64,000 nucleotides of DNA from Cyanobium sp. E1_MAG_00006 (GTDB lineage: Bacteria; Cyanobacteriota; Cyanobacteriia; PCC-6307; Cyanobiaceae), in assembly GCA_027488975.1 (NCBI GenBank), contig JAIYAQ010000010.1:1-64000 (forward strand), read 5' to 3'. Below are positions 35,803-46,243 of the stretch, piece after piece (positions within the stretch are counted from its first letter, which is position 1; each line of letters starts with the position of its first letter). A program made the position numbers and the translations under genes. A model generated the notes under the pieces. The model did no database searches. It was not told the origin of the DNA and saw only the letters and a list, made by a program, of their open reading frames with translations.

Positions 35803-36726
35803 TCAGTTGGTGGAGGGCTCAGCGGCGGTGAGGCTGCCCGCCCAGTGCAGCTTGTGGCTGAGGGTGCGGTAGTAGGAGGGGCTCTGCTCCAGTTGCACCA
35901 TCAGCGCCTCATGGGGGGCCCGGCGCACATCGCAGCGATCTCCCGGCTCCAGCACGGTGGCATGGGCACCATCCTTCCAGAGGCGTACGCGCCGGCTCGA
36001 TTCGCCAAGGGGCCAGACAGCCAGCTGGGCCCGCGGCGGTACCACCACCGTCCGGCTGGAGAGGCTCATCGGGCAGATGGGGTTCACCACGATCGCCTCC
36101 AGGCCGGGGTGCAGGATCGGTCCGCCCGCGGCCATCGAGTAGCCGGTGGAGCCTGTGGCCGTCGAGATGATCAGCCCATCGCCGCGGTACTGGTCCACCA
36201 CCTCCCCGTCGATCTCCAGTTCCAGCTCACAGGTGGGGGCCGTCTCGTCGAGCCCCGGCCGCAGGTAGAAGTCGTTGAGGGCCAGGTGGCGCTCCGCGCC
36301 CTCCTCCTCGGTGCGGGCTTCCAGCATCATGCGGCGCTCCAGGGCGAAGCGGTCGTCGCGCAGGCGCTGCCAGAGATCGGGCTCGCCATCGGCGAGGCCT
36401 GGCCCCGAGCCCTGGGTGAGCAGCTTGCGCTCATGGGTAAGGAAGCCGAAGTGGCCGCCCACGTTGAAGCAGAGGATTGGCACCTGCAGCGGCGCCAGGT
36501 GGCGGGCCGCCCCCAGCACCGTGCCGTCGCCTCCGAGCACAACCGCAAGATCAGGTGGACCTCCCTGATCAGCCAGCAACCCGGGGAACGGGTTGGCCTG
36601 TGGCCCACTCATGGCCACGCAGACGTGAACGCCCTGCTCGCGCAGGACCTCGGCACTGCGACGGGCCTGGCGCAGCGCCGCCTGGCTGGCGGCACGATGA
36701 ATCAACCAGACAGTGTCGAGACGCAA
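35803..36726 (-). CDS. nadK: NAD kinase
   Basis: NadK phosphorylates NAD to NADP, the cofactor of photosynthetic electron transport. The 307-residue enzyme has the catalytic [13 protein letters not shown] motif (GGD at 65-67), [13 protein letters not shown] and [20 protein letters not shown]. Cyanobacteria usually encode two NAD kinases; this one has the N-terminus [14 protein letters not shown] of the second type. Its start is TTG at 36726, 53 bp after ndhE, so it may share the ndhAIGE transcript. Confidence 0.93.
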   Translation of the reverse strand: MRLDTVWLIHRAASQAALRQARRSAEVLREQGVHVCVAMSGPQANPFPGLLADQGGPPDLAVVLGGDGTVLGAARHLAPLQVPILCFNVGGHFGFLTHERKLLTQGSGPGLADGEPDLWQRLRDDRFALERRMMLEARTEEEGAERHLALNDFYLRPGLDETAPTCELELEIDGEVVDQYRGDGLIISTATGSTGYSMAAGGPILHPGLEAIVVNPICPMSLSSRTVVVPPRAQLAVWPLGESSRRVRLWKDGAHATVLEPGDRCDVRRAPHEALMVQLEQSPSYYRTLSHKLHWAGSLTAAEPSTN

Positions 36727-36779
36727 GGGCTATCGACAGCGGCCGAGCCGCCGAGGAGGAGAGTCAGCCCCCAGGGTGG

Positions 36780-37106
36780 CTACCAGCGCAACAGGTTGAA
36801 ACGCTCCATGTCGACCGTTTCACGGTTCCGATACAGGGAGAGCAAGATCGCCAACCCCACGGCCGCCTCAGCCGCCGCCACGGTGATCACGAAGATGGCG
36901 AACACCTGGCCGCGGATCAGCTGGCCATCCACATAACTGGAGAAGGCCATCAGGTTGATGTTCACGGCGTTGAGCATCAGCTCGATGCTCATCAGCACGC
37001 GCACGGCGTTGCGGCTGTTGATCAGACCCCAGACGCCGGTGCAGAACAGGATCGCCGCCAGGGCCAGGTAGGCCTGCAGGGGAACGGTGGTGAGTTCGAG
37101 GGTCAT
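36780..37106 (-). CDS. ndhE: NDH-1 subunit 4L (NdhE)
   Basis: A NuoK-like membrane subunit of 108 residues with three helices and the conserved buried Glu in [17 protein letters not shown]. The product is nearly identical in pattern to other cyanobacterial NdhE proteins. Its ATG overlaps the ndhG stop by one base (TGATG), which marks tight translational coupling. Confidence 0.96.
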   Translation of the reverse strand: MTLELTTVPLQAYLALAAILFCTGVWGLINSRNAVRVLMSIELMLNAVNINLMAFSSYVDGQLIRGQVFAIFVITVAAAEAAVGLAILLSLYRNRETVDMERFNLLRW

Positions 37107-37705
37107 CAGTTGGGCTTCTCCAGCAGCAGAGGGGTGCGGGACTTCTCGATCAAGCCCTGATCAGCCGGTTCGCCGGTGACGATATCCGAGGCGAACACAT
37201 CCCGGCGAGCCAGAACGATCGCACCGATCATTGCCATCAGCAGCAGCACGGAGGCGAGCTCGAAGGGCAGCAGATAGTCGCTGAACAGGTGCTCGCCGAT
37301 GCGGATCGTGGCCTCATCGCCCAACGGAACAGGGCCGGGGGTGGCCCAGGGGGTGGAGAACGCCACCCGCAGCAGCAGGGCGAACAGACCGGCGCAGACG
37401 GCACCAGACAGAACCCGGCGCAGGGCCAGACCCGGGATGGCGGCCAGGTTCTCCTTCTTGTTCACGAGCATGATCGCGAACAGGATGAGCACGTTCACGG
37501 CGCCCACGTACACCAGGATCTGGGCGGCAGCCACGAAGCTGGCATTCAGCAGCAGGTAGAGCCCCGCCACCGAAAGGAACACCCCGCCCAGCAGGAAGGC
37601 GGAATACACGATGTTGGGCAGCAGCACCACGCCCAGGGCGCCGATGGCCACGGCGGCTGAGAGGGCCACGAAGCAGATGAACTGGGTGGAGGAGGCGATG
37701 GTCAT
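37106..37705 (-). CDS. ndhG: NDH-1 subunit 6 (NdhG)
   Basis: A NuoJ-like membrane subunit of 199 residues with five predicted helices. The [29 protein letters not shown] segment is the family hallmark. It is coupled to ndhI by an ATGA overlap upstream and to ndhE by TGATG downstream. The C-terminal 40 residues are more polar. Confidence 0.95.
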   Translation of the reverse strand: MTIASSTQFICFVALSAAVAIGALGVVLLPNIVYSAFLLGGVFLSVAGLYLLLNASFVAAAQILVYVGAVNVLILFAIMLVNKKENLAAIPGLALRRVLSGAVCAGLFALLLRVAFSTPWATPGPVPLGDEATIRIGEHLFSDYLLPFELASVLLLMAMIGAIVLARRDVFASDIVTGEPADQGLIEKSRTPLLLEKPN

Positions 37706-38337
37706 CCGTTGGTCTCCTCGGCGGCAGGGGCGGTTGTAGCAGCGGCAGCGGCGGCCTTGGGCAGGGTCTCCAGCACCTGCGCGGGCAACTGGCCGGCACG
37801 GGGGCGGGTTGGATCGACGCCATGGGGGTCCATTTCACCCTTGGGCAGATAGGCCAGCTCGCGCAGGGGAGTGACCGCCGGATCGCTGCTGACACTGGTG
37901 GGCAGACGGCCAAGCGCGATGTTGTCGTAATTGAGGCTATGGCGATCGAAGGCCGCCAGCTCGTATTCCTCGGTCATCGACAGGCAGTTGGTGGGGCAGT
38001 ACTCCACGCAGTTGCCGCAGAAGATGCACACCCCGAAATCGATCGAGTAGTTGCGCAGCTCCTTCTTCTTGGTGGCCTTGTTCATCACCCAGTCGACCAC
38101 CGGCAGGTTGATCGGGCAGACGCGCACACACACCTCACAGGCGATGCACTTGTCGAACTCGTAGTGGATGCGGCCGCGGTAGCGCTCCGAGGGAATCAGC
38201 TTCTCGTAGGGGTACTGCACCGTGATCGGCCGGCGGCGCAGGTGATCGAAGGTGACCGACAGTCCCTGGGTGAGGTAATTGGCGGCGCCCACGGCGTCGC
38301 GGGTGTAGTCACCGACTTTCTTGAGGAACCCGAACAT
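37702..38337 (-). CDS. ndhI: NDH-1 subunit I (two 4Fe-4S clusters)
   Basis: NdhI carries electrons through clusters at the arm-membrane junction of NDH-1. The two motifs are [16 protein letters not shown] and [16 protein letters not shown], each with four cysteines. The first 30 residues form an amphipathic anchor ([23 protein letters not shown]). The C-terminal tail is Ala/Pro-rich, from about residue 170. Length 211. It follows ndhA by 58 bp. Confidence 0.97.
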   Translation of the reverse strand: MFGFLKKVGDYTRDAVGAANYLTQGLSVTFDHLRRRPITVQYPYEKLIPSERYRGRIHYEFDKCIACEVCVRVCPINLPVVDWVMNKATKKKELRNYSIDFGVCIFCGNCVEYCPTNCLSMTEEYELAAFDRHSLNYDNIALGRLPTSVSSDPAVTPLRELAYLPKGEMDPHGVDPTRPRAGQLPAQVLETLPKAAAAAATTAPAAEETNG

Positions 38338-38395
38338 GGTGGGGTGAGAGGGCGGCGTGGGCGATGAGCAGAACGACGTGAGAAAAACGCTGGCG

Positions 38396-39535
38396 TCAAC
38401 CGCCGAAGAAGGCGGGGAAGGCCAGCTTCAGACCGGCGGTGACCAGCAGGTTGACCAGAGCAATGGGAAGCAGGAACTTCCAGCCCAGATCCAGCAGCTG
38501 GTCGATGCGAACCCGCGGCACGGTCCAGCGCAGCAGGATCGCGAAGAACACGAGCAGGTAGGCCTTCAGCACGGTCATAACGATGCCGGTGGTGGCCGTG
38601 ATCACCTGCACCAATGGGGCATCTACGGACTGGCCTGTGAGACCAACGATCCACTCAACGGGCAGTGGGAAACCCCAGCCACCCAGATAGAGCACCGCCA
38701 CCAGAAGAGCCGAGAGCACCAGATTGATGTAGCTGCCCAGATAGAACAGGGCGAACTTCATGCCGGAATACTCGGTCTGGTAGCCGGCCACCAGCTCCTC
38801 CTCCGCCTCGGGAAGATCGAAGGGGAGGCGCTCACATTCGGCGAGGGCGCAGATCCAGAAGATCAGGAAACCAACCGGTTGGCGCCAGATGTTCCAGCTG
38901 AGGATGCCGGCACCGGTCTGCTGGTTGACGATGTCGACCGTGCTGAGCGAGTTGCTCATCATCACGATGGCGAGCACCGCCAGGGCCAGCGGGATCTCGT
39001 AGCTGATCGACTGTGCGGCGGCCCGCAGGCCGCCCAGCAGCGAGTACTTGTTGTTGGAGGCGTAGCCGGCCATCAGCAGACCGATCGGCTGGATCGAGCT
39101 GAGGGAGATCCACAGGAAGATGCCCACCCCCACATTGCTGATCAGCAGGTGCTGGCCGAAGGGCACCACCAGCCAGCTGAGGATCACCGGCACCAGCACC
39201 AGCACCGGGCCGAGGGTGAACAGCAGCCCGTCGGCGCGGGCAGGAATGATGTCTTCCTTGAACAGCAGCTTGAGGCCATCGGCCATGGGCTGGAGGATGC
39301 CGAGAGCACCGGCGTATTCAGGACCGATGCGCTGCTGCACGGCGGCGGAGATCTTGCGCTCCAGCCAAACGTTCACCAGCACGCCCACCACCGCTGCCAC
39401 CAGCACGAGCAGCATCGGCAGCGGCAGCCACAGCAGATGGGCAGCACCGGGGGAGAGTCCGAACCCCTGGAGCAGCTGGGTGAAGCTGGATTCCAGGTCG
39501 AGACCCGGACTCACGACGGCAGGGGCGATCACCAT
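38396..39535 (-). CDS. ndhA: NDH-1 subunit 1 (NdhA)
   Basis: NdhA (NuoH-like) is the membrane subunit that contributes to the quinone site. The 379-residue protein includes [61 protein letters not shown] and [31 protein letters not shown], with [24 protein letters not shown]-like residues near the end. It leads the ndhA-I-G-E run; gltA lies upstream by about 70 bp. Confidence 0.97.
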   Translation of the reverse strand: MVIAPAVVSPGLDLESSFTQLLQGFGLSPGAAHLLWLPLPMLLVLVAAVVGVLVNVWLERKISAAVQQRIGPEYAGALGILQPMADGLKLLFKEDIIPARADGLLFTLGPVLVLVPVILSWLVVPFGQHLLISNVGVGIFLWISLSSIQPIGLLMAGYASNNKYSLLGGLRAAAQSISYEIPLALAVLAIVMMSNSLSTVDIVNQQTGAGILSWNIWRQPVGFLIFWICALAECERLPFDLPEAEEELVAGYQTEYSGMKFALFYLGSYINLVLSALLVAVLYLGGWGFPLPVEWIVGLTGQSVDAPLVQVITATTGIVMTVLKAYLLVFFAILLRWTVPRVRIDQLLDLGWKFLLPIALVNLLVTAGLKLAFPAFFGG

Positions 39536-39606
39536 GCGTGGCGTGTGGATGGGGGCAACTTAGGCGGCCGCAACGGTTAGCTGGTCAGCAGATGTGCCGC
39601 AGGCCA

Positions 39607-40767
39607 TCAGCGGGCTTCGATCGGCTGCCAGTCGCGACCGTTCGAACCGGTGTAGATCTGCGTGGGGCGGTAGATGCGATTGGCCCCCAGCTGCTCCTTC
39701 CAGTGGGCCAGCCAGCCGGCGGTGCGGGCGATGGCGAAGATCGGTGTGAACAGGTCCTCGGGGATGCCGAGCTTGCGGTACACCAGGCCGGAATAGAAGT
39801 CCACGTTCGGGTAGATGCCCTTGGGGCCGAGCCGCTCGGCGGCGGCGGCTTCGAGCTCACGCGCCAGGTCGTACAGGGGGTCATGGCCGAACTGGTCGAA
39901 CAGCTGCTCGGCCAGCTTCTGCAGGATCACGGCACGCGGATCCTTCACCTTGTATTCGCGGTGGCCGAAGCCCATGATCTTCTGCTTCTCCGCGATGGCC
40001 CGGTCCAGCCAGGGGCGCACCTGGTCGGCGCTGCCGATGGCCTCAAGCATGATGAGCACGTCTTCATTGGCGCCGCCATGAAGCGGGCCGGCCAGGGTGC
40101 CGACGGCCGAGGCCACCACGGCGTAGGGGTCGGTGAGGGTGCTGGCGGTGACGCGGGCGCTGAAGGTGCTGGCGTTGAGACTGTGTTCGGCGTGCAGGAT
40201 CAGGCAGGCATCGAAGATGCGAGCGGCCAGGGGATCCGGCTCCCGCTCCGTGAGCATGTACAGGAAGTTGGCCGCGTAGGGCAGGTCGTCTCGGGGTTGA
40301 ATCGGATCCTGGCCTTTACGGATCAGCTGGAAGGCCGCCACCATCGTGGGGATCTTGGCGATCAGGCGCACCACCGCCGAATAGATGTACTCGGGGTTGT
40401 CGAGGGCGCGGCGGGAATAGAAGAGGCCCAGGGATGCGGCGCTGGCCTGCAGCGCATCCATGGGATGCCCCTGGGAGGGGAAGCTCTTCATCATGTCCCG
40501 GATGCGGAAGCTGACCCGGCGGTGCATCTGCACCTCCTGTTCGAATTCGGCCAGCTGCTCCGCGTCGGGCAACTCGCCCCAGATCAGCAGGTAGGCCGTT
40601 TCCAGGAAGGTGCTCTGGGCTGCCAGCTCGTCGACGCGGTAACCCCGGTAGGTGAGCAACCCCTGCTGGCCGTCGATGTCACACACCGACGACTGGGTGG
40701 CCGGCACCCCTTCAAGTCCGGGCCTGTAGAGCGGTGCAGAGGCCGCCTCGGTTGCCGCAACCACCAT
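39607..40767 (-). CDS. gltA: Citrate synthase
   Basis: GltA condenses oxaloacetate and acetyl-CoA at the entry of the (incomplete or branched) TCA route. The 386-residue protein has TYRGYRVDELA, the His in LILHAEHSLNASTFSARV, the HGGANEDV loop, GFGHREYKVKDPRA and the Asp in YPNVDFYSGLVYRKLGIP. I prefer the ATG at 40767; a TTG nine codons upstream (40794) is also open. The gene precedes ndhA, an arrangement conserved in marine picocyanobacteria. Confidence 0.95.
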   Translation of the reverse strand: MVVAATEAASAPLYRPGLEGVPATQSSVCDIDGQQGLLTYRGYRVDELAAQSTFLETAYLLIWGELPDAEQLAEFEQEVQMHRRVSFRIRDMMKSFPSQGHPMDALQASAASLGLFYSRRALDNPEYIYSAVVRLIAKIPTMVAAFQLIRKGQDPIQPRDDLPYAANFLYMLTEREPDPLAARIFDACLILHAEHSLNASTFSARVTASTLTDPYAVVASAVGTLAGPLHGGANEDVLIMLEAIGSADQVRPWLDRAIAEKQKIMGFGHREYKVKDPRAVILQKLAEQLFDQFGHDPLYDLARELEAAAAERLGPKGIYPNVDFYSGLVYRKLGIPEDLFTPIFAIARTAGWLAHWKEQLGANRIYRPTQIYTGSNGRDWQPIEAR

Positions 40768-40827
40768 CGCCGGAGCCAGAGCGTCTGAGCGCAACCTAGG
40801 GCGCGCTCCAGCCCTGGTTTGGTGACG

Positions 40828-41403
40828 CTAGCGACCAGATGGAGCAAGTCCGATGCGGGGCCCCAGCAGCGCCCGCGGCGGCAGCAGCAGTGCCAGCCGT
40901 GCCGATCCGACGAGCCCGGTGGGGGGGCTCCCCGATGGCGGCGGGGCGGCGCACTGCAGGAGTGCCGCACCGGCCTTCTTGAGCTGCAGGGCCTGTGGCG
41001 CCTGGGCCATCGGCACGCCGATCAGCAGGGCCGCCAGGGTGCTGAGGTCAGGCTCGTGCCCCACCAACGCCAGGCGGCGCCAGCCCGGCCGGGGCGAGAG
41101 CGGCCCCAGCCAGCGCTCCAGCAGCGGCAGGGGATCCGCCAGGGGCGCCAGAGCTGCCGCCAGCTCCAGCTCGGGAGCAAGGCCGCCCGCCAGCGCCAGC
41201 TCCGCCGTCTGGCGGGCCCGCACCAGCGGACTGCTGAGCACCAGATCGCAGGTCAGATCCAGCCACACCAGCGACTGGATCACCCGGCTGGTGCGCTCCA
41301 CCCCTTCCGGTGTGAGCTGGCGCGGGGCATCCTCCAGCTGATCGAGACGCTCCTCGGCGATGCCGTGGCGCAGCAGCAGCAGCTCGCGGTGGCAGCGGGC
41401 CAT
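40828..41403 (-). CDS. Histidine phosphatase-family protein, SixA-like
   Basis: A 191-residue protein with the phosphohistidine phosphatase RHG motif at residues 12-14 (LLLLRHGIAEE), LVLSSPLVRARQTAEL and the second catalytic His in LALVGHEPDLSTLAALL. SixA removes phosphate from histidine phosphotransfer domains; the substrate here is unknown. The ATG at 41403 is chosen because the open frame continues upstream into the next gene without conserved residues. Its start is 5 bp from the end of the DUF3352 gene. Confidence 0.86.
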   Translation of the reverse strand: MARCHRELLLLRHGIAEERLDQLEDAPRQLTPEGVERTSRVIQSLVWLDLTCDLVLSSPLVRARQTAELALAGGLAPELELAAALAPLADPLPLLERWLGPLSPRPGWRRLALVGHEPDLSTLAALLIGVPMAQAPQALQLKKAGAALLQCAAPPPSGSPPTGLVGSARLALLLPPRALLGPRIGLAPSGR

Positions 41404-41408
41404 GGCCT

Positions 41409-43034
41409 TCAGCCCCGGAACTGAAGGCGGCCGCGCAGGTGCAGCAGCCGTGGCTGACCAGCTTCGGGCTCCAGGCTGAGGGCTGCCCCATCCACCACTG
41501 GAGCCAGCGGCGTGCTGGAGAGGGTGCCAAGCAGCCGCCAGGGCGTCCAGGTGGCCATCAGGTTCTGGGCAATGCCGGCATCCATCGCCCACTGGAAGGG
41601 AGCTGCTGGGGTAGCCAGCGCCTCCAGCTGATCGAGCCGTTCCTGTGGCGGCTGGCGGCCCTCATGCTGCTCGTTGAGCACCTCGAGGCCCTGGCCCCAC
41701 CAAGCCCAGTCCCCTTCAGAGGCGCGGGCCCCGGCGAGCTCGGCCTGAAGCTGATCCGGATTGCCCCTCACCGGGTGCGATTGCAGGCGAGTCCAGGCCT
41801 GCAGGGTCTGCCCCTGGCTATCGAGGGGGCTGGCGCTGTAGCCCTTCTGCGCCAGGCCTTGGTTCACCGTATCCAGCAGGGCCGGCGCGGGCGGTGTGCC
41901 CAGCAGCCAGCCCCCCGGCTGGCTGGCCCAGAGCAGCGGGCCATCATCGGCGGCGGCCACCAGGACCGGCAGCGGACCACCGGCTTGGCTGAGGGTCTGC
42001 TGCAGCGGCGGCCCCAGCAGGGCGCGCCAGGGATCGACCTGGTCAGCAGCGGCAGCCTCCTCCAGCAAGGCAGCAGGCCGGCTGAGCAGCGCCAGCGATC
42101 GGGCCGGTTGCCCAAGGGCCTCCAGGAACGGCGCAGCAGATGCGGTAGCCGATGGGCCAGGCGAGGAGGGCAGCGGCGTTCTGAGCTGGGCCAGGGCATC
42201 CACCTGAAGCGATCGGCCGGCGGGTTGCAGCGCGGCAACCAGCTCCAACAGCTCCGGCTGATCGTCGTCTGCAGGCAGCGGCAGACCAAGCCAGGGCTGC
42301 ATCGCCTCCGAGCGGGCGGTGAGCAGGGCCACGCCATGGTCGAGCCGGGCCACCGCCTGCTGCAGCGTGGGGCTGGCGGCCTGGTTCAGTTCATCGATCT
42401 GGGACACATCCAGGGACTGCTCCAGCACACCCCGCCCGGAGGCGATCAGCACGAGATCGTCGTTGATCAGGGCCGTGGCCAGCGGCTGCGGATCCTGACC
42501 GAGCAGGGCGCCGCGGCCGCTGATCAGACCCATGCCGCGGTAGCTGCTGATCTGCAGGTCGGTGCCCGCCAGGCTGCGGGTCTGCCAGAAGCGCTGCAGG
42601 AACTGCCGTGCACCGGCGCTGTCGCGGCTGCGCAGGGCCAGCACCCAGCCCGGCGGGCCCTGCTCGCCGGGAGGCGTGAGCAGGGCGAGGCTGCTCTGAT
42701 CCCCGAGCCAGGGGGCCAGCTCACTGGCGTAATCAAGGCCGGCGGCGGCAAACGCACCATCGCGCAGGCGCTCCACCGCCGCTGCCGCCTGGCGGCGCTG
42801 GCGCGGAGCGGCCACAGCGCGGGCGTAGGCCGAGGGCTGGTCGGGACCCACCAGCCAGTGCAGGCTCAACGGCGCCGTGCGGGGCACGAAGCGGGCCGCC
42901 AGGGGGAGCTGCAATGGCTGGCTCTGCAGGCCGAGCGGGCCGTGCTGCAGCAGCAACCACCAGGCGGTGAAGCCGAAGCTGAGCAGGGCCAGGGCCAACG
43001 CCAGCACTGCCGCCAGAAAGGGGCGGACCTTCAT
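41409..43034 (-). CDS. DUF3352 family membrane-anchored protein
   Basis: A 541-residue cyanobacterial protein with an N-terminal signal-anchor (about 5-28, FLAAVLALALALLSFGFTAWWLL), then a large extracytosolic domain with repeated AWWGQGLEVL-like and ALLTARS segments typical of DUF3352. The function is unknown; no enzyme motif is visible. The start ATG at 43034 gives the clean signal-anchor, and an ATG eight codons upstream is possible. It is divergent from the rhodanese gene. Confidence 0.82.
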   Translation of the reverse strand: MKVRPFLAAVLALALALLSFGFTAWWLLLQHGPLGLQSQPLQLPLAARFVPRTAPLSLHWLVGPDQPSAYARAVAAPRQRRQAAAAVERLRDGAFAAAGLDYASELAPWLGDQSSLALLTPPGEQGPPGWVLALRSRDSAGARQFLQRFWQTRSLAGTDLQISSYRGMGLISGRGALLGQDPQPLATALINDDLVLIASGRGVLEQSLDVSQIDELNQAASPTLQQAVARLDHGVALLTARSEAMQPWLGLPLPADDDQPELLELVAALQPAGRSLQVDALAQLRTPLPSSPGPSATASAAPFLEALGQPARSLALLSRPAALLEEAAAADQVDPWRALLGPPLQQTLSQAGGPLPVLVAAADDGPLLWASQPGGWLLGTPPAPALLDTVNQGLAQKGYSASPLDSQGQTLQAWTRLQSHPVRGNPDQLQAELAGARASEGDWAWWGQGLEVLNEQHEGRQPPQERLDQLEALATPAAPFQWAMDAGIAQNLMATWTPWRLLGTLSSTPLAPVVDGAALSLEPEAGQPRLLHLRGRLQFRG

Positions 43035-43125
43035 GGGGCCGCAGGCAGGACTGGCCACATCTTTCTACATGGGCCAGACCTCTGGCACCACCAGCGGGGC
43101 CGGCCGTGCCGGATAAGGTGCCGGA

Positions 43126-43470
43126 ATGCCCAGCCCCACCCCTCTGTGCGCCGGCGATCTCAAGGCCCGGCTTGCTGCCGGCGAGCCGCTGCAGCTTGTG
43201 GACGTGCGCGAGCCGATGGAACTGCAGCTGGCCGCCATGGCCGAACCGGTGATCCACTTGCCCCTGAGCCGCTCGGAGGAGTGGCTGGAGCAGATCGGCG
43301 AGCTGCTTGATCGCGAGCGCGACCTTGTGGTGCTCTGCCATGCCGGCATCCGCAGCTGGCAGTTCGGCTGCTGGCTGATGGAAGTGCACGGCTATGAGCG
43401 GGTGTGGAACCTGCACGGCGGCATCGACGCCTGGAGCCTGGAGGCCGATCCCTCCGTTCCCCGCTATTGA
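43126..43470 (+). CDS. Rhodanese-like sulfurtransferase domain protein
   Basis: A single-domain rhodanese of 114 residues: LQLVDVREPMELQLAAM, then VIHLPLSR, and the active loop VVLCHAGIRS with Cys71, followed by WLMEVHGYERVWNLHGGIDAWS. The persulfide-carrying cysteine is intact. Such proteins move sulfur or detoxify cyanide; the partner here is unknown. It lies 92 bp before hrcA on the same strand. Confidence 0.88.
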   Translation: MPSPTPLCAGDLKARLAAGEPLQLVDVREPMELQLAAMAEPVIHLPLSRSEEWLEQIGELLDRERDLVVLCHAGIRSWQFGCWLMEVHGYERVWNLHGGIDAWSLEADPSVPRY

Positions 43471-43562
43471 TTCGCGGCCCCGCGACTGATCGCAATCCAG
43501 GACGACCGGGCTGCCGGCGATGCCGCCTACGATCAGCCCCATCGCTCTACCGGTGAGCTGCC

Positions 43563-44561
43563 TTGCAACCGCTGCCTCGCCGCCAACAGGAGGTGCTGCA
43601 GGCGACAGTGCGGCACTACGTGGACACCACCGAACCGGTGGGCAGCCAGACTCTGGTGCGGCGCTTCGGCCTGCAGGCCAGCCCCGCCACGGTGCGCTCA
43701 GCGATGGGTGCCCTGGAGCTGCGGGGCTTGCTCACCCAGCCCCACACCTCAGCCGGACGCATCCCAAGCCCGCTGGGCTACCGGCATTACGTGAACTGCC
43801 TGCTGCCGGCACCGGGGGCAACGGCGCAGCAACTGCAGCGCGAACTGATGGGCCTCAGCCTGCAATGGGCCGCCCTGGACGATCTGCTGCTGCACCTGGC
43901 CCGGCGCCTGGCGGATCTCACCGGCCTGCTCAGCCTGATCACCCGGCCGCAGCAGAGCAGCCCCGGCCTGCAGGCGCTGCGGCTGGTGCCCAGCGGCGAT
44001 CGCCTGCTGGTGTTCCTCGTGGAGAACACGGCGGTGGCCAGCAGCCTCAACCTGCGGCTGCCCCTGGCGGCCGAGGGTGAACTGGCCTCGCTGGAGCGCT
44101 GGGCGAGCCGCCAGCTGGAGCGCGGCAACCTCGACTGGAGCAGCCTGCCGCCGCAGCTGCGCATGAGCGGCGAGCTGCTGCGCCAGGGCCTGAGCAGCCA
44201 CGCCCAGGCCCGCGCAGGCCAGGGGGACAGCGCCGTGGCCATCGGCCTGGGGGGTCTGCTGCGCCAGCCGGAATTCCAGCGCAGCGACAGCCTGCGGCCG
44301 CTGCTGCAGCTGGTGGAGGAGGAGCCCCATGCCCTGCTGCAGAGCGAGCAGGCCGAACGGGGCGACCGGCAGGGTGTGTGGATCGGCAGCGAGCATCCCA
44401 ACCCGGAGCTGCACCATTGCGCCGTGGTGCAGGCGGGCTATCGCACCGGCAGCGGCGGACAGGGACAGGTGGCCCTGGTGGGGCCGATGCGCATGGCCTA
44501 CGCCACGGCCCGCGCCGCCGTGCAGGCGGTGGCGGCCAGCCTTGAGCGTCTGCTCAGCTGA
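43563..44561 (+). CDS. hrcA: Heat-inducible transcription repressor HrcA
   Basis: HrcA represses groESL/groEL in the absence of heat by binding CIRCE. The N-terminal winged helix reads LPRRQQEVLQATVRHYVDTTEPVGSQTLVRRFGLQASPATVRSAMGALELRGLLTQPHTSAGRIPS, a very close match to HrcA. The rest (about 100-332) is the GAF-like dimerisation region ending in LVGPMRMAYATARAAVQAVA. The start is TTG at 43563. No CIRCE element was noticed in this window, so its targets lie elsewhere. Confidence 0.93.
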   Translation: MQPLPRRQQEVLQATVRHYVDTTEPVGSQTLVRRFGLQASPATVRSAMGALELRGLLTQPHTSAGRIPSPLGYRHYVNCLLPAPGATAQQLQRELMGLSLQWAALDDLLLHLARRLADLTGLLSLITRPQQSSPGLQALRLVPSGDRLLVFLVENTAVASSLNLRLPLAAEGELASLERWASRQLERGNLDWSSLPPQLRMSGELLRQGLSSHAQARAGQGDSAVAIGLGGLLRQPEFQRSDSLRPLLQLVEEEPHALLQSEQAERGDRQGVWIGSEHPNPELHHCAVVQAGYRTGSGGQGQVALVGPMRMAYATARAAVQAVAASLERLLS

Positions 44562-44568
44562 GAGCCCA

Positions 44569-44598
44569 GCTGAGGATTCAGTCCTGCTGAGGATTCAG
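44569..44598 (+). repeat. 13-bp direct repeat at the hrcA/trpB junction
   Basis: GCTGAGGATTCAG occurs at 44569-44581 and again at 44586-44598. The second copy includes the reverse complement of the trpB stop (44595-44597); the first lies 8 bp after the hrcA stop. The two copies are 17 bp apart start to start. Confidence 0.85.
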
Positions 44599-45866
44599 CC
44601 CAGCAGGCCGCCGCCGAGCTTCTCGGCCACGGTGTTCACGTCCTTGTCGCCGCGGCCGGAGAGGTTGAGCACCACCTCGGTGCCGGGGGCGAGGGTTGGG
44701 CAGAGCTTCTCCAGCCAGGCGAAGGCGTGGGCCGTTTCCAGGGCCGGAATGATGCCCTCGAGGCGGCAGAGCAGCTGCAGGGCATCGAGCGCTTCGGCAT
44801 CGGTGACGGCGCCGTACTCAGCCCGGCCGATGGTCTTCAAATAGCTGTGCTCGGGGCCGACGCCGGGGTAATCCAGGCCGGCACTGATCGAGTGGGCCTC
44901 CTGCACCTGGCCTTCGTCGTCCTGCAGCAGCAGGCTCATGGCGCCATGGAGCACCCCCACACGGCCTTCGGTGATCGTGGCGGCATGGCGGCCGGTGGCC
45001 ACGCCATCGCCGGCGGCCTCCACGCCGATCAGGCGCACGGCCGTGTCCTGCACGAAGGGGTGGAACAGGCCCATGGCGTTGGAGCCACCGCCCACGCAGG
45101 CCACCAGCACATCGGGATTGCGGCCGAAGGCCTCATGGCACTGGCGCTTGGTTTCCTCACCGATCACGGCATGGAAATCGCGCACCAGCATCGGAAAGGG
45201 GTGCGGGCCCGCCACCGAACCGAGGATGTAGTGGGTGGTTTCCACGTTGGTGACCCAGTCGCGGATGGCTTCGCTGGTGGCGTCCTTGAGGGTGGCGGTG
45301 CCGGCCGTCACGGGCTGCACCCTGGCCCCCAGCAGGCGCATGCGGAACACGTTGAGGGCCTGACGGCGCATGTCCTCGGCGCCCATGTACACCACGCAGT
45401 CGAGGCCGAAGCGGGCACACACGGTGGCGGTGGCCACGCCGTGCTGGCCGGCGCCGGTTTCGGCAATGATCCGCTTCTTGCCCATGCGCAGGGCCAGCAG
45501 CGCCTGGCCCAGGGCGTTGTTGATCTTGTGGGCGCCGGTGTGGTTGAGGTCTTCCCGCTTCAGCCAGATGCGCGGGCCACCCTCGGCGCGGCGGTAGTGC
45601 TCGCTCAGCCGCTCCGCCTCATAGAGCGGATTGGGGCGCCCCACATAGGTGCGCAGCAGATGGTTGAGCCGATCGGTGAAAGCCGGATCCTTCCAGGCCT
45701 CAGCCGCGGCCTGCTCCAGCTCCGCCAGCGCGGGAATCAGGGTTTCCGGCACGTACTGGCCGCCGAACTGGCCATAGCGGCCGAGGGTGTTGGGGCGGGC
45801 GTCGAGCTCCAGGTCAGCCGGGTCCACGGCACCGGCGAACGACACAGGGGGGACGGTGCTGGTCAC
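44595..45866 (-). CDS. trpB: Tryptophan synthase beta chain
   Basis: TrpB joins indole and serine to make tryptophan with PLP. The 423-residue protein has [15 protein letters not shown], the PLP lysine in [25 protein letters not shown], the phosphate loop VGGGSNAMG, and [14 protein letters not shown]. The open frame continues far upstream, but GTG at 45866 gives [19 protein letters not shown], the usual cyanobacterial start; GTG at 45845 is an alternative. It is divergent from the SUI1 gene. Confidence 0.96.
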   Translation of the reverse strand: MTSTVPPVSFAGAVDPADLELDARPNTLGRYGQFGGQYVPETLIPALAELEQAAAEAWKDPAFTDRLNHLLRTYVGRPNPLYEAERLSEHYRRAEGGPRIWLKREDLNHTGAHKINNALGQALLALRMGKKRIIAETGAGQHGVATATVCARFGLDCVVYMGAEDMRRQALNVFRMRLLGARVQPVTAGTATLKDATSEAIRDWVTNVETTHYILGSVAGPHPFPMLVRDFHAVIGEETKRQCHEAFGRNPDVLVACVGGGSNAMGLFHPFVQDTAVRLIGVEAAGDGVATGRHAATITEGRVGVLHGAMSLLLQDDEGQVQEAHSISAGLDYPGVGPEHSYLKTIGRAEYGAVTDAEALDALQLLCRLEGIIPALETAHAFAWLEKLCPTLAPGTEVVLNLSGRGDKDVNTVAEKLGGGLLG

Positions 45867-45905
45867 CGGCGGCGGAGCAAGATCACTGCAGCGTAAGAAG
45901 CGGCC

Positions 45906-46241
45906 ATGGCAAAGGGCGGCTGGCAGGAATTCAGCAGGCCTGAGAGCCTGCAGCGCAGCAGCGGCCCGGCGGACGCCAATGGCGCCTCTCCCCCTAAAGC
46001 CCAGCAGCGGGTGCGGGTGCAACGCACCAAGGCCGGCAAGGGCGGCAAGCTGGTGACGGCCATCACCGGCCTGGAAGCGCCGGAGGCCGAGCTGAAGACG
46101 CTCCTCAAGCAGCTCAAGGCCGCAGCCGGCACCGGCGGCACCCTCAAAGACGGCGTGATCGAACTGCAGGGCGACCAGGTGGCCCCGGCCCTGGCGGCCT
46201 TGGAGAAGGAGGGCTACCGGCCCAAGCAGGCGGGGGGCTGA
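45906..46241 (+). CDS. SUI1/eIF1-like translation factor (YciH family)
   Basis: A 111-residue protein whose C-terminal domain (about 38-108) is the SUI1 fold: [51 protein letters not shown]. Bacterial YciH/SUI1 proteins resemble eukaryotic eIF1 and can affect start-codon selection or stress translation. The N-terminal 35 residues are Ser/Gly/Pro-rich and unconserved. The ChaN-PDZ gene starts 2 bp after its stop, so the two are co-transcribed. Confidence 0.92.
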   Translation: MAKGGWQEFSRPESLQRSSGPADANGASPPKAQQRVRVQRTKAGKGGKLVTAITGLEAPEAELKTLLKQLKAAAGTGGTLKDGVIELQGDQVAPALAALEKEGYRPKQAGG

Positions 46242-46243
46242 GC

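Noticed and set aside
43471-43562. CIRCE element near hrcA
   Set aside because: No TTAGCACTC/GAGTGCTAA inverted pair is visible upstream of hrcA.
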